From: an uncultured Sphingomonadaceae bacterium
GTDB lineage: Bacteria > Pseudomonadota > Alphaproteobacteria > Sphingomonadales > Sphingomonadaceae
Assembly (NCBI GenBank): GCA_938050045.1
Contig: CALLJS010000006.1
Location: 62,001-126,000 of the forward strand
DNA length: 64,000 bases
Direction of reading: 5' to 3'
The notes under the pieces are model-generated. The model worked only from the letters and a program-made list of their open reading frames with translations. It did no database searches and was not told where the DNA came from. Below are positions 44,281 through 53,305 of the stretch, piece after piece; position 1 is the first letter of the stretch, and each line of letters opens with the position of its first letter. The translations under genes were made by a program, and so were the position numbers.

Positions 44281-45533
44281 CTTCACCAATTTGGCATCCC
44301 TTTACGCAACATGGTTTGGGCCATGACATCCCCGAAGTCAAAAGCGCATCGGGTGCATTATTGCATACCAAAGATGGCCGCGATGTTATCGATGCCATTT
44401 CATCATGGTGGGTGACGACGCATGGGCATTGCAACACAGAGATTATCGCCGCTATCCAAAATCAAGCGACGCAATTAGATCAGCTTATCTTTGCTGGATG
44501 GACGCATGAGCCTGCCGAAACATTAGCCGCTTCGTTAATCGCCCTAACGCCCGATAATTTGCAGCATGTTTTTTATTCCGACAGCGGATCAACTGCGGTC
44601 GAAGTCGCCTTAAAAATGGCTTTGGGGTATTGGAATAATATTGGGATTAAGCGCGAACGCATCATTGTCATGGAACATAGCTATCATGGAGATACTATCG
44701 GCACTATGTCGGTGGGGGAGCGCGGGGTTTTCAATCAAGCCTATAAAGCGCTCATGTTTGATGTTGATAAAATTGCTTTTCCCGCTACGGGGCAGGAACA
44801 AACAACGCTCGACCAATTAGAGCAATATTGTGCATCGAAAAATGCTGCGGCTTTCATTGTTGAACCGCTCTTGCTGGGTGCTGGAGGAATGCTGATATAT
44901 GGGCCAGAAACATTAAAGGCGATGCGCGATATATGCACCGCGCATGATGTATTATTTATCGCAGATGAAGTGATGACTGGATGGGGCCGTACAGGGACGT
45001 TATTTGCCTATGAACAAGCGGATATTAGCCCCGATATATTATGCCTATCCAAAGGCATAACGGGCGGCAGCATCCCACTGGCCGTTACCGTGTCAAATAA
45101 AGCGATATTTGATGCACATTATTCCACGGATCGCAGTAAATTATTTTTCCATAGCAGCAGCTATACCGCCAACCCCATTGCTTGTGCGGCGGCCAATGCC
45201 AATATAAAAATTTGGGAAAAACCAGAAACACGCACAAATCTTGATGCGTTATGCGCACGGCAAAAGTGGCATCTTGATCATATTGCGCGCATGCCCAATG
45301 TCCAAAACCCGCGCCAAATCGGCAGCGTTACGGCGCTAGAAATCGCCGATAGCAAAGGGGCTTATATGTCCGAACTCGGCCCGAAGCTATTGGCATTTTT
45401 CAAATCCAATGATGTATTGCTACGCCCATTGGGGAACACCATATATGTAATGCCGCCCTATTGCATCAGCAATGAACAGCTCGCTGCAATCTATGCGATT
45501 ATCGCTGAAGCCATTGAGAAATTAGCTGATTAA
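44277..45533 (+). CDS. bioA: Adenosylmethionine-8-amino-7-oxononanoate aminotransferase
   Basis: A 418-aa class III PLP aminotransferase that makes 7,8-diaminopelargonic acid using S-adenosylmethionine. Recognised stretches are IWHPFTQHGLG at the start, SSWWVTTHGHCNTEI, FYSDSGSTAVEVALKMAL and the PLP lysine in LCLSKGITGGSIPLAVT. Length and motifs are normal. It is the last gene of bioFDA and is convergent with the next lipoprotein gene. Confidence 0.95.
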   Translation: MTSPIWHPFTQHGLGHDIPEVKSASGALLHTKDGRDVIDAISSWWVTTHGHCNTEIIAAIQNQATQLDQLIFAGWTHEPAETLAASLIALTPDNLQHVFYSDSGSTAVEVALKMALGYWNNIGIKRERIIVMEHSYHGDTIGTMSVGERGVFNQAYKALMFDVDKIAFPATGQEQTTLDQLEQYCASKNAAAFIVEPLLLGAGGMLIYGPETLKAMRDICTAHDVLFIADEVMTGWGRTGTLFAYEQADISPDILCLSKGITGGSIPLAVTVSNKAIFDAHYSTDRSKLFFHSSSYTANPIACAAANANIKIWEKPETRTNLDALCARQKWHLDHIARMPNVQNPRQIGSVTALEIADSKGAYMSELGPKLLAFFKSNDVLLRPLGNTIYVMPPYCISNEQLAAIYAIIAEAIEKLAD

Positions 45534-45543
45534 CGGCCAGCAT

Positions 45544-46206
45544 TTATGTTGGCTTTTGATCGCCATATTGAGCATGCCAATCCGCCAATGCTTTTTGATA
45601 GGCTTCGTAGCTGTCATAAAAGTCGATAAAAATAGCATCGATTTTTGGCAATGTGGTGGCCGCATAATCCCCTAATTCAGAAGATTGCAGCCTCGTTAAT
45701 TCATTGGCTATATCATACATCTCTGAACAAAAACGTGCTTTTACAGGCGGAAGTGAAAAATAATTATATAATGATGTAATATGCGTATCGCGGGCACGCA
45801 GGCCAGCACGGCCCCTATTTTCTCGCTGAAACTTTGCTTCTATTGCACGATTGGCAATCGCCAATCTTTTGCCATGTTTTTTAATAAAGCCATTATAGCT
45901 TGGGGCCATTTGCGTCCATTCACCATTCTTACAGGTCAGTGCCGCAACATTGAAAGATGAGCGCACATGCCATAATGTTTCCTCTGGCCCGAGCCCTTTA
46001 TTGGGGCTGCTGCGAGTCCCATCTGCATCCAATGGCGGGATGGTAAGCGTGGCTGCTGCACCCAATGGCGGTAATGGCATAGAGGGGATTGGCGGTGGCG
46101 ATGCTGTTACAACAACGGGTGCTGGTGGCTGCACCACCGCTACAGGCTGGCAAGCCGCTAATATTGAAAAACCCAATAATAGGGTTATTTTACAAGGAAG
46201 CTTCAT
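45544..46206 (-). CDS. Predicted lipoprotein of unknown function
   Basis: A 220-aa exported protein with the lipobox LAAC (near residue 19), then a proline-rich linker (about residues 25-60). The folded part, with SFNVAALTCKNGEWTQMAPS and SLYNYFSLPPVKARFCSEM, has two conserved cysteines. I do not recognise a named family, though such proteins occur in sphingomonads. ATG at 46206 is the likely start. It is convergent with bioA. Confidence 0.75.
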   Translation of the reverse strand: MKLPCKITLLLGFSILAACQPVAVVQPPAPVVVTASPPPIPSMPLPPLGAAATLTIPPLDADGTRSSPNKGLGPEETLWHVRSSFNVAALTCKNGEWTQMAPSYNGFIKKHGKRLAIANRAIEAKFQRENRGRAGLRARDTHITSLYNYFSLPPVKARFCSEMYDIANELTRLQSSELGDYAATTLPKIDAIFIDFYDSYEAYQKALADWHAQYGDQKPT

Positions 46207-46352
46207 AGCCATATTTCCTAATTTTATGTTCTTTTTGAGTTACTATTTCTCGACGCGATTCTCTTTTGGAGTAACCCCACATCTTAACCTTGAACAAAAA
46301 ATACAAATATTTCAAGCCCAATGAATATAATTATACAGTCATGATTTATTCG

Positions 46353-46384
46353 CAAAAAAAGGCCAGCATCGCTGCTGACCTTTC
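46353..46384 (-). terminator. Intrinsic terminator of the BI-1 family gene
   Basis: On the minus strand AAAGGTCAGCA pairs with TGCTGGCCTTT around a GCGA loop, followed by TTTT. It begins 22 bases after the stop codon. Confidence 0.88.
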
Positions 46385-46405
46385 TATTATCCTGATGCTA
46401 TAATT

Positions 46406-47137
46406 TTAGTCTTGACTGCCCAAGAAGTTGAGCAAGAATTGGAACATATTCACAAAGTCTAAATAGAGAGTCAAAGCACCCATAATGGCCGCTTTACCGA
46501 GCATCGATGTACCCGCCAGTTGGAAATATGTGCTTTTAATTTTTTGCGTATCATAAGCGGTTAAACCAGCAAAAATAAGTACGCCCAATGAGCTAATCAC
46601 CCATTGCATGGTAGACGAACCGATGAACATATTTGCGATAGATGCTACAATCAAACCAACCAAGCCCATGATGAGAAAGGTGCCCATGCCGCTCAAATCT
46701 CTTTTGGTGGTATAACCGAACAAGCTAAGACCAGTGAAAGCCGCAGCGGTTGCAAAAAATGTTTGAGCTATTGATGCTCCAGAGAAAAACATGAAGATTT
46801 GAGACATGGATAGTCCCATCAAAACACAAAAAGCCCAGAATAAGGCATGCAATGTGCTGGTTTTCATTTTATTGACACCAAAGCTCATCGCCAAAATCAT
46901 CACCAATGGTGAAAACATTATCACCATGCGTAATCCGCCGCCCATGGTTTGAGCGAATGTGGTTTGTGCAAATAACATGGCAACAATGCCAGTTAAAAAT
47001 ACACCGCTTGCCATATAATTATATACTTTAAGCATGTGCGAACGAAGGCCAGCATCAAATGCTACTTCGGCATTTTGCTGCACGCCCTCTAAGGAAGCGC
47101 GCTGCGCTGTTGAACGTGAATCAAAAGGATTTGCCAA
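46406..47137 (-). CDS. Bax inhibitor-1/YccA family membrane protein
   Basis: A 243-aa protein with seven predicted transmembrane segments and the BI-1 end TLYLDFVNMFQFLLNFLG. The central sequence includes GLSLFGYTTKRDLSGMGTFL and YDTQKIKSTYF, both hallmarks of the family. The family contains pH-gated calcium channels, and YccA in E. coli modulates FtsH (family knowledge). The local role is unknown. It is monocistronic with its own terminator. Confidence 0.94.
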   Translation of the reverse strand: MANPFDSRSTAQRASLEGVQQNAEVAFDAGLRSHMLKVYNYMASGVFLTGIVAMLFAQTTFAQTMGGGLRMVIMFSPLVMILAMSFGVNKMKTSTLHALFWAFCVLMGLSMSQIFMFFSGASIAQTFFATAAAFTGLSLFGYTTKRDLSGMGTFLIMGLVGLIVASIANMFIGSSTMQWVISSLGVLIFAGLTAYDTQKIKSTYFQLAGTSMLGKAAIMGALTLYLDFVNMFQFLLNFLGSQD

Positions 47138-47275
47138 TATAATCTCCTATAAATTAACTCGGGATAATACCCAATTTCTATAATATCGTATCAAATGCAC
47201 AATATTTCAAGCGAAACATGGTGATTTATCTATACCATGCATCATTGCTATCAAGGCAATCTATCAATCAAACTC

Positions 47276-47725
47276 TTAATATTTTCTTATAATGGCTTCG
47301 CAGGCCGCGCTGAGCTGAGTCCAAACTGTCTCAAAATCGGATATTTCGCCATAATAAGGATCAGCCACAGATTGCGATTGGCCCAGCTCTTCGCGCAGCA
47401 AAAATAATTTGGCTTTGCTCTTTTCGGGGCGCATATTTTCCAAATCGCGCAAATTTTGAATATCCATGGCATAAATAATATCAAAGCGATCAAAATCCTC
47501 GGCGCACACTTGCCGTGCTTTATAATGGCTCATATCGGTATCAGCATTGTGCAAAACCACTTGCTGTCCCCGTATATCGGGGGCTTTACCAATATGATAG
47601 GCCGCCGTACCCGCTGAATCGACGCTTATTGCAACCCCTGCTTTTTCGGCATGATAGCGCAATGCCGCCTCGGCCATAGGGGATCGGCATATATTGCCCA
47701 AACAGACCATCAATATTGCGTTCAT
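47276..47725 (-). CDS. Low-molecular-weight protein-tyrosine phosphatase
   Basis: A 149-aa phosphatase. The P-loop VCLGNICRSPMAEA has the nucleophilic Cys8 and Arg14, and the general acid lies in VADPYYGEISDFE. ATG at 47725 (MNAILMVCLGN) is preferred; three more codons are open upstream. No polysaccharide or kinase genes are nearby, so the substrate is not suggested by context. It is divergent from the MFS gene. Confidence 0.93.
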   Translation of the reverse strand: MNAILMVCLGNICRSPMAEAALRYHAEKAGVAISVDSAGTAAYHIGKAPDIRGQQVVLHNADTDMSHYKARQVCAEDFDRFDIIYAMDIQNLRDLENMRPEKSKAKLFLLREELGQSQSVADPYYGEISDFETVWTQLSAACEAIIRKY

Positions 47726-47810
47726 TATTATCATCCTTTTGTAATAAAGCGGTTTATCATTTTATACCGCTATGCTAGCCCTATTTTCTAAGACAAAAAA
47801 GGAGAGAGTT

Positions 47811-49436
47811 TTGTCCGACAATGAAATGCGCCCAAAAAGCAATCAATTAGGCAAAAATCAATCCGAGAATTTAGCTGGAAAGCCAAGCGATAATAATGGC
47901 AAAGATCAAAAAGCCACACCCTATGCTTGGTATGGGCTTTCGGTTTTAGTCATTGTCTATATGCTCAATTTTATTGATCGCAATATTATCTCAATCTTAG
48001 CCGAGGATATTAAAGCCGATTTGGGCATAAGCGATGCGCAGTTGGGCTTTCTCTATGGCACAGCATTTGCTGTTTTCTATGCGCTATTTGGTATCCCGCT
48101 TGGCAAATTAGCCGATAATTGGCACCGCATAAGATTAATGACCATTGGCTTGGTTTTATGGTCGAGCATGACGGCCTTATCGGGCTTTGCCAAAAATTTC
48201 GCGATGCTCAGCATCGCCCGTATTGGTGTTGGCGTTGGTGAAGCCACCGCTAGCCCAGCCGCTTATTCGCTCATATCGGATTGGTTTCCTAGGCACATGC
48301 GCGGCAGGGCATTGGCCATATATTCTTCGGGACTCTATGTCGGGGGCGGTATATCATTATTAATCGGCAGTTTGGTCGTTGAGAATTGGAATAGGACTTA
48401 TCCCATCGATGCACCTTTGGGCCTAGCAGGCTGGCAGGCTGCGTTTTTGGCCGTTGGTATCCCAGGAATATTATTGGCTATATGGGTGTTGAGCTTAAGA
48501 GAGCCAGCGCGCGGTGCGATCGATGGATTAAAAACAAAAAAAACCGAACGACCGTTTAAGGAATTTTTTCAAGAATTGTTCGCAATCATCCCACCCCTCA
48601 CATTAATCGGTGCCGCAATGGCGGGCCCAAATGCCTTTATAAAGAATATCATAGGGGCGATTATCATAGCCATACTCTGTTACGCCTTCATCCTATTAAC
48701 GGGCAATATCGCGCAATGGGTTTTCATCGGCATTGGATATTACGCCGTATTTTCTTGGGCCAGCACGCTCAAAAGCCGAGATTTGCCGACATTTACGCTA
48801 ATCTGGGCAAACCCGGCCTTCATTTGCACAATTTTGGGCTATGGCTGCGTTGCCTTTCTAAGCTATTCCAGCTCATTTTGGGGGGCTCCTTATGCTATTC
48901 GTGAATTGGGCATTGATCGCGTTGATGCGGCATTGCTGCTCGGCGCACCCAGCGCAGCATCTGGATTTGCTGGCGTTATTTTGGGCGGCTGGGCATCCGA
49001 TTGGTTATTAAAACGCAACCCGAGTGGCCGTATTTTAGTCATCGCATTTGGCTTATTAGCCCCCATTCCATTCTATATCATCACCTTTACGACCCAGTCC
49101 TTACCGATATTTTATTTCGCAGCATTCACATCCACATTATTTGCCAGCAGCGCATTGGGGGCCGCTGCCGCCACCACCCAAGATTTAGTATTGCCCAGAA
49201 TGCGCGGTACAGCCACAGCAACATTTTTCATCGCAACCACTATGGTGGGTCTGGCCCTTGGTCCCTATGCAGCGGGACAAGTGTCAACCGCCACGAATAG
49301 CTTATCCACTGGCATGTTATCGATCCAGACTATCGCTCCCATCGGCGCCATCTTATTGATTGTCGCTTATAAATTACTGCCCACTGCCGAAGCCACGCGC
49401 AACGAACGCGCGCGCTCAGCAGGCGAGGATATATAA
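47811..49436 (+). CDS. Spinster-like MFS transporter
   Basis: A 541-aa membrane transporter with about twelve segments. The N-terminal signature YMLNFIDRNIISILAEDIKA and the later GEATASPAAYSLISDWFP are typical of spinster-like MFS proteins, often linked to lipid or organic-acid transport. The start is taken as TTG at 47811 because GGAGAG lies six bases away; an in-frame ATG at 47772 and another at 47826 are alternatives. A long polar N-terminus (about 40 residues) comes before the first helix. The substrate is unknown. Confidence 0.88.
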   Translation: MSDNEMRPKSNQLGKNQSENLAGKPSDNNGKDQKATPYAWYGLSVLVIVYMLNFIDRNIISILAEDIKADLGISDAQLGFLYGTAFAVFYALFGIPLGKLADNWHRIRLMTIGLVLWSSMTALSGFAKNFAMLSIARIGVGVGEATASPAAYSLISDWFPRHMRGRALAIYSSGLYVGGGISLLIGSLVVENWNRTYPIDAPLGLAGWQAAFLAVGIPGILLAIWVLSLREPARGAIDGLKTKKTERPFKEFFQELFAIIPPLTLIGAAMAGPNAFIKNIIGAIIIAILCYAFILLTGNIAQWVFIGIGYYAVFSWASTLKSRDLPTFTLIWANPAFICTILGYGCVAFLSYSSSFWGAPYAIRELGIDRVDAALLLGAPSAASGFAGVILGGWASDWLLKRNPSGRILVIAFGLLAPIPFYIITFTTQSLPIFYFAAFTSTLFASSALGAAAATTQDLVLPRMRGTATATFFIATTMVGLALGPYAAGQVSTATNSLSTGMLSIQTIAPIGAILLIVAYKLLPTAEATRNERARSAGEDI

Positions 49437-49471
49437 TCATCGCTTTGTTTTAGTTGATAAAATAGAGAGCT

Positions 49472-49993
49472 TTAGAATATGTCCATGACCGTATCGCGCG
49501 ATAGCATCGGCAATAATTGCAGCATCGCATCGCGCGCAATAGCCACGCAGCCCTCGGTTGCGCGCTCTGCCATAGGTTTTTCATGATTCCATAAATGGAA
49601 AAATATCGCACTGCCCTTGCCCGAAATCGGCGGATCATCATTATGGCCCAATATCACGATAATATCATAGAGTGGATCGTCGCGGCGCAAAGTTTCAGCC
49701 GAATGGCCATGCGGGAAAAGCACAGGCCGGTTATAGCTAGGATCGCCCAAACCATCTGACCATCCATCCTGTATCCGTGTCCATCGCCACGGTAATTGCA
49801 TAGCCTCTGGCACGGTTGAACGGTGCGGATTAAAGAGCGCAGCGCGCAATGGATAGCGGCCCAAAGGCGTGCAACCATCGCCTTCGACCTTATCGGCTGC
49901 GCGACATGTGCCGCCGCGCCCAATAGAGCATGGCGTTTCAAGAGCATCAAATCTCAATATCAAAGCCTTGGTATCAACGATGATTTTACCCAT
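49472..49993 (-). CDS. L,D-transpeptidase family protein
   Basis: A 173-aa YkuD-fold enzyme. The catalytic motif is HLWNHEKPMAERATEGCVAI, with the histidine and the nucleophilic cysteine in place. The early CSIGRGGTCRAADKVEGDG and GRYPLR are family features of the small L,D-transpeptidase group. No signal peptide is seen. Such enzymes cross-link or trim peptidoglycan (family knowledge). It follows the 33-bp repeat array on the same strand, so ribosomes and polymerase from ribA would reach it through that array. Confidence 0.88.
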   Translation of the reverse strand: MGKIIVDTKALILRFDALETPCSIGRGGTCRAADKVEGDGCTPLGRYPLRAALFNPHRSTVPEAMQLPWRWTRIQDGWSDGLGDPSYNRPVLFPHGHSAETLRRDDPLYDIIVILGHNDDPPISGKGSAIFFHLWNHEKPMAERATEGCVAIARDAMLQLLPMLSRDTVMDIF

Positions 49994-50005
49994 GCGCTAT
50001 TCCCA

Positions 50006-50383
50006 TCACAAATGAAACATAGCTGATGAGCGTTTTTGTTGCTGGCCATGCATAGCTGATGAGCGTTTTTGTTGCTGGCCATTCATAGCTGATGAACGTT
50101 TTTGTTGCTGGTCATTCATAGCTGATGAGCGTTTTTGTTGCTGGTCATTCATAGCTGATGAGCGTTTTTGTTGCTGGTCATTCATAGCTGATGAACGTTT
50201 TTGTTGCTGGTCATTCATAGCTGATGAACGTTTTTGTTGCTGGTCATTCATAGCTGATGAACGTTTTTGTTGCTGGCCATTCATAGCTGATGAACGTTTT
50301 TGTTGCTGGTCATTCATAGCTGATGAACGTTTTTGTTGCTGGTCATTCATAGCTGATGAACGTTTTTGTTGCTGGTCATTCAT
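50006..50383 (-). CDS. Repeat ORF: eleven copies of an 11-residue peptide
   Basis: A 125-codon frame made of eleven MNDQQQKRSSA units (three have N-G, one of them H-G) plus MFHL. Its first ATG overlaps the ribA stop (ATGA), so re-initiation is possible. The protein would be polar, Gln- and Ser-rich and without any known domain. Most base differences between units are synonymous or conservative, but whether it is translated is unknown. In the +1 frame each unit instead reads as ATG, nine codons and a stop. It may be a by-product of a noncoding repeat. Confidence 0.35.
   Translation of the reverse strand: MNDQQQKRSSAMNDQQQKRSSAMNDQQQKRSSAMNGQQQKRSSAMNDQQQKRSSAMNDQQQKRSSAMNDQQQKRSSAMNDQQQKRSSAMNDQQQKRSSAMNGQQQKRSSAMHGQQQKRSSAMFHL
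50021..50383. repeat. 33-bp tandem repeat array, eleven units
   Basis: Eleven head-to-tail 33-base units fill 363 bases between ribA and the L,D-transpeptidase gene. Units differ at only a few positions (GAACG/GAGCG, GGTCATT/GGCCATT, one GGCCATG). A ninth-to-tenth partial copy (AGCTGATGA) extends into the last codons of ribA at 50384-50392. A perfect hairpin, CTGGTCAT with ATGACCAG (50372-50379 with 50389-50396), sits at the ribA border and could have promoted slippage. Confidence 0.97.
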
Positions 50384-51432
50384 AGCTGATGACCAGTGCG
50401 ATCGCGTTTGGTGTCGAGATATTTTTCATTATGCGCATTGGACTCAATCTTTATCGGCACGCGCTGCGTCACAACAATGCCCTGCTCTTCTAACCCTACT
50501 ACTTTTTCGGGGTTATTGGTCATCAGCGCAACTCTATCGAGCCGCAATAATTTCAGCATCTTCGCGGCAATAGAAAAATCGCGCGCATCGATAGCAAAGC
50601 CCAATCGCACATTGGCATCGACGGTATCAAACCCTTGGTCTTGCAGGGCATAAGCGCGTAATTTATTGATTAACCCAATAGCTCGCCCTTCTTGGCGCAA
50701 ATAGAGCAATACGCCCCAATTTTGCGCCATTCGATCCAAAGCATGATGCAGTTGTGGCCCGCAATCGCACTTTAATGACCCTAGCACATCGCCCGTTAAA
50801 CATTCGCTATGAATGCGGGTTAATGGTGCTGTGTCATCGGGTGTGCCAACGATCAGCGCAACATGCTCGCTGCCATCGGCATCGCTGCGAAAGGCTATGA
50901 TTTGCGCGTCTTGATTGGCGACTATTGGCAATTTGGCTCGCGATGCAATGCGCAAATTATCGCTGTCTGAATAATCATCGACATCATCTGCGCATATATG
51001 CTGCGCATCAGCATCGGCGCAAAGGATTATAAAGGCTGGCAATAATCCAGCGTGGCGCGCCAATTCCATCGCCGCCAGCGCAGCCTTTGGATGTTTGAGC
51101 GCATGGGTGGTGAATGGCCCTTTCATCGGATAGCGCAAATCTAAGACTGGATCGGCAATCGCTATCGCACTGTGCGGTGATAGGGGCGCGCCAGTGGAAA
51201 GACATATGGGTAATGCAGTATCTGCCGCCGCAATTTGGTTGGTTATATTCAATGTTGCGGCGCGGCCCGATGATATGAGCATCTGATCGCATATTGCATC
51301 ATCATGCCACATTTCAGCCGCTCGCAGATAAAGCGCATTATCGATGCAAACACTCCACCCGCGTTTCAGCGCGTCGATGGCTTTCGCTGCTTTGCGCGCG
51401 CCATGATGGTGATTGGATGGCCTCTCGCTCAA
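50380..51432 (-). CDS. ribA: GTP cyclohydrolase II
   Basis: A 350-aa enzyme opening the imidazole ring of GTP, the first step of riboflavin synthesis. The C-terminal catalytic half has RIHSECLTGDVLGSLKCDCG with the three zinc cysteines, LLYLRQEGRAIGLINKLRAY and the LMTNNPEKVVGLE stretch. The N-terminal 150 residues resemble a degenerate RibB-like domain. TTG at 51432 is chosen because it overlaps the xthA stop; the frame continues 19 codons into xthA. The end TGHQL resembles the usual RibA terminus and its last codons lie in the first, partial repeat unit of the array. Confidence 0.9.
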   Translation of the reverse strand: MSERPSNHHHGARKAAKAIDALKRGWSVCIDNALYLRAAEMWHDDAICDQMLISSGRAATLNITNQIAAADTALPICLSTGAPLSPHSAIAIADPVLDLRYPMKGPFTTHALKHPKAALAAMELARHAGLLPAFIILCADADAQHICADDVDDYSDSDNLRIASRAKLPIVANQDAQIIAFRSDADGSEHVALIVGTPDDTAPLTRIHSECLTGDVLGSLKCDCGPQLHHALDRMAQNWGVLLYLRQEGRAIGLINKLRAYALQDQGFDTVDANVRLGFAIDARDFSIAAKMLKLLRLDRVALMTNNPEKVVGLEEQGIVVTQRVPIKIESNAHNEKYLDTKRDRTGHQL

Positions 51433-52223
51433 AAAGCAAACTCGCTGGTAATTGGAATATGGTCTGATGGTTTTTCCCAATCTCGGCAATATTCTGAGAC
51501 TTCATGCGATAGGACTTTGCTAAGCAAATCAGGGGTAATCCACATATGGTCGAGCCTGCGCCCACGGTCTGACGCGCGCCAATCCTTTGCCCGGTAACTC
51601 CACCATGTGAATAATCGTTCTGGATCTTTGATAAATTTACGCCCAACATCGGTCCAATTACCGGCGGCTTTAAGCGCATCCATAATATCGACTTCGATAG
51701 GTGTGTGGCTGACGACTTTGAGCAATTGTTTATGATTCCACACATCGCTAGGCAGCGGCGCAACGTTAAAATCGCCCGTGACTATCGTCGGCTTATCAAT
51801 GGTTTTTGACCATTGGATCATGCGGCCAAAAAAATCGAGTTTTTGTCCAAATTTAGGATTTTCATCGCGATCAGCAATATCACCACCCGCTGGAATATAA
51901 ACATTTTCAAGCCTTGCGCCATTGGGCAGAGCTACCCCAATATGGCGGGCCTCGCCATTGGCCTGCCAGTCAAATTTTTCTATATCGGTGAGCGCTATCT
52001 TGCTAAGCGTTGCAACGCCATGATGCATTTTTTGTCCATTGATGGCCATATGGACATAGCCCAACTGCTCAAACATTGCTCTTGGAAATAAATCATCTGC
52101 AACTTTGGTTTCCTGCAAACATAATATATCGGGCGATTCTTTTTTCAGAAATTCTTCGACAATGCCGATACGGGCGCGAACGGAATTAATATTCCAAGAT
52201 GTAATGCGAACTTTTTGGGTCAT
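51429..52223 (-). CDS. xthA: Exodeoxyribonuclease III
   Basis: A 264-aa AP endonuclease/3' exonuclease of base excision repair. The family sequence is intact: ITSWNINSVRARIGIVEEFL at the start, LCLQETKVADDLFP with the metal-binding Glu, VTGDFNVAPLPSDVWNH, and the end RRLDHMWITPDLL and SDHIPITSEF with the catalytic Asp-His. Its stop overlaps the ribA start, so ribA may be translationally coupled to it. Confidence 0.96.
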   Translation of the reverse strand: MTQKVRITSWNINSVRARIGIVEEFLKKESPDILCLQETKVADDLFPRAMFEQLGYVHMAINGQKMHHGVATLSKIALTDIEKFDWQANGEARHIGVALPNGARLENVYIPAGGDIADRDENPKFGQKLDFFGRMIQWSKTIDKPTIVTGDFNVAPLPSDVWNHKQLLKVVSHTPIEVDIMDALKAAGNWTDVGRKFIKDPERLFTWWSYRAKDWRASDRGRRLDHMWITPDLLSKVLSHEVSEYCRDWEKPSDHIPITSEFAF

Positions 52224-52297
52224 TTATATCGCTTAGTATGCCGAAGATATTTCAGCAAGAAATAGTGCGAAATCGGGTGCATTTTTTCGCTATTAAA

Positions 52298-52333
52298 TAG
52301 CCCCCATCTCGGGGGCATGAGAGATGGAGGCTA
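52298..52333 (-). terminator. Hairpin between lolA and xthA
   Basis: TAGCCCCCATCTC pairs with GAGATGGAGGCTA (12 of 13 bases) around a loop of ten. On the minus strand it is followed by TTTAA, a weak terminator for lolA. The rest of this 284-base spacer shows nothing else I can name. Confidence 0.55.
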
Positions 52334-52507
52334 AATATGCGTTTAATACGCCTTGTCAGATCATCATTACCTCGTCAGGGAGATATGGGAATGAATTCGA
52401 CCTGATTTGTAAAATATAGTATAGTAAATCTTTCGCTAAAATGAACGAAACCATTAATCTATACTTTATTGTTAAATTAACTTGGCTACAGGTCATAAAT
52501 AGTTGAT

Positions 52508-53170
52508 TCAGCGTCTTCCTCTTGGGCCGCCGCGTCGTCTTGGATCGCGCCATTTGAACGCACTATTGCTGACGGCCGTGTTAAATTTAACATTATTCAA
52601 CTGGACGGTGGTGCGGTTATTTTTCGAATCAAGAGCAACCCACCCCACCAAGCTAAGCCCTGCTGGTGCGTTGGATTGCCGATTAAAGAACATAGTGATA
52701 ATCCCATATTCAGGATGCTTAGGGTCGCGCACTTCAACGCTGATGACATTTTCATTATTGGTCGGAATGATTTTACCAAAGCGCGTTAAATCTTTGTTGG
52801 AATCTAATAATGCCGATAAAGGGCTATTTTTGATCGGCCAGCGCTGCACCTGGTTGACCTCATAATCAATCATATTCAGGGAATTACCATCAGCCACAAT
52901 CAATAAGGATTGGTCATTTTTATATTCAAAGCGCACTTTACCTGGGCGGCGCATAATCATCGTTCCATCAACGCGCTGCCCCAAACGATTGGTTTGTACA
53001 AAATTGGCCCGCATCGTTCTTACCACTTTCAAATGCTGTGTTATCTCAGCCAATTTTTGCGCCGATGTTTTCACATTTTGGGCGTGAATAGCATTTGGGA
53101 TGGTTACCGCCGGTATTGCGGCACATAATGAAGCTGATACTATGATTTTGCGCATTCTCTTGCTTACCAT
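52508..53170 (-). CDS. lolA: Outer-membrane lipoprotein carrier protein LolA
   Basis: A 220-aa periplasmic chaperone that carries lipoproteins from LolCDE to LolB at the outer membrane. A signal peptide (about residues 1-30, ending near IHAQNVK) comes before LKVVRTMRANFVQTNRLGQ, GTMIMRRPGKVRFEYKND and the strand-rich core, typical of LolA. The C-terminus ends in an unusual Arg/Gly-rich tail (about 12 residues). The start follows AAGGATTAAAAA. It lies 135 bases downstream of ftsK on the same strand. Confidence 0.92.
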   Translation of the reverse strand: MVSKRMRKIIVSASLCAAIPAVTIPNAIHAQNVKTSAQKLAEITQHLKVVRTMRANFVQTNRLGQRVDGTMIMRRPGKVRFEYKNDQSLLIVADGNSLNMIDYEVNQVQRWPIKNSPLSALLDSNKDLTRFGKIIPTNNENVISVEVRDPKHPEYGIITMFFNRQSNAPAGLSLVGWVALDSKNNRTTVQLNNVKFNTAVSNSAFKWRDPRRRGGPRGRR

Positions 53171-53305
53171 TTTTTAATCCTTAGCTTTTCAATATCATTC
53201 TGATCGAGATTATCTTCGCACATAAGATGATTGGGGTTGAATATAGGCTGAACTTATCTGTCAGTTTAGATATTCATTGGTAAATCAATCTTAGAGTTTT
53301 AATCA

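Noticed and set aside
50021-50383. Reading the 33-bp array as a CRISPR array
   Set aside because: There are no unique spacers between the repeats; units are contiguous and nearly identical, and no cas genes are present.
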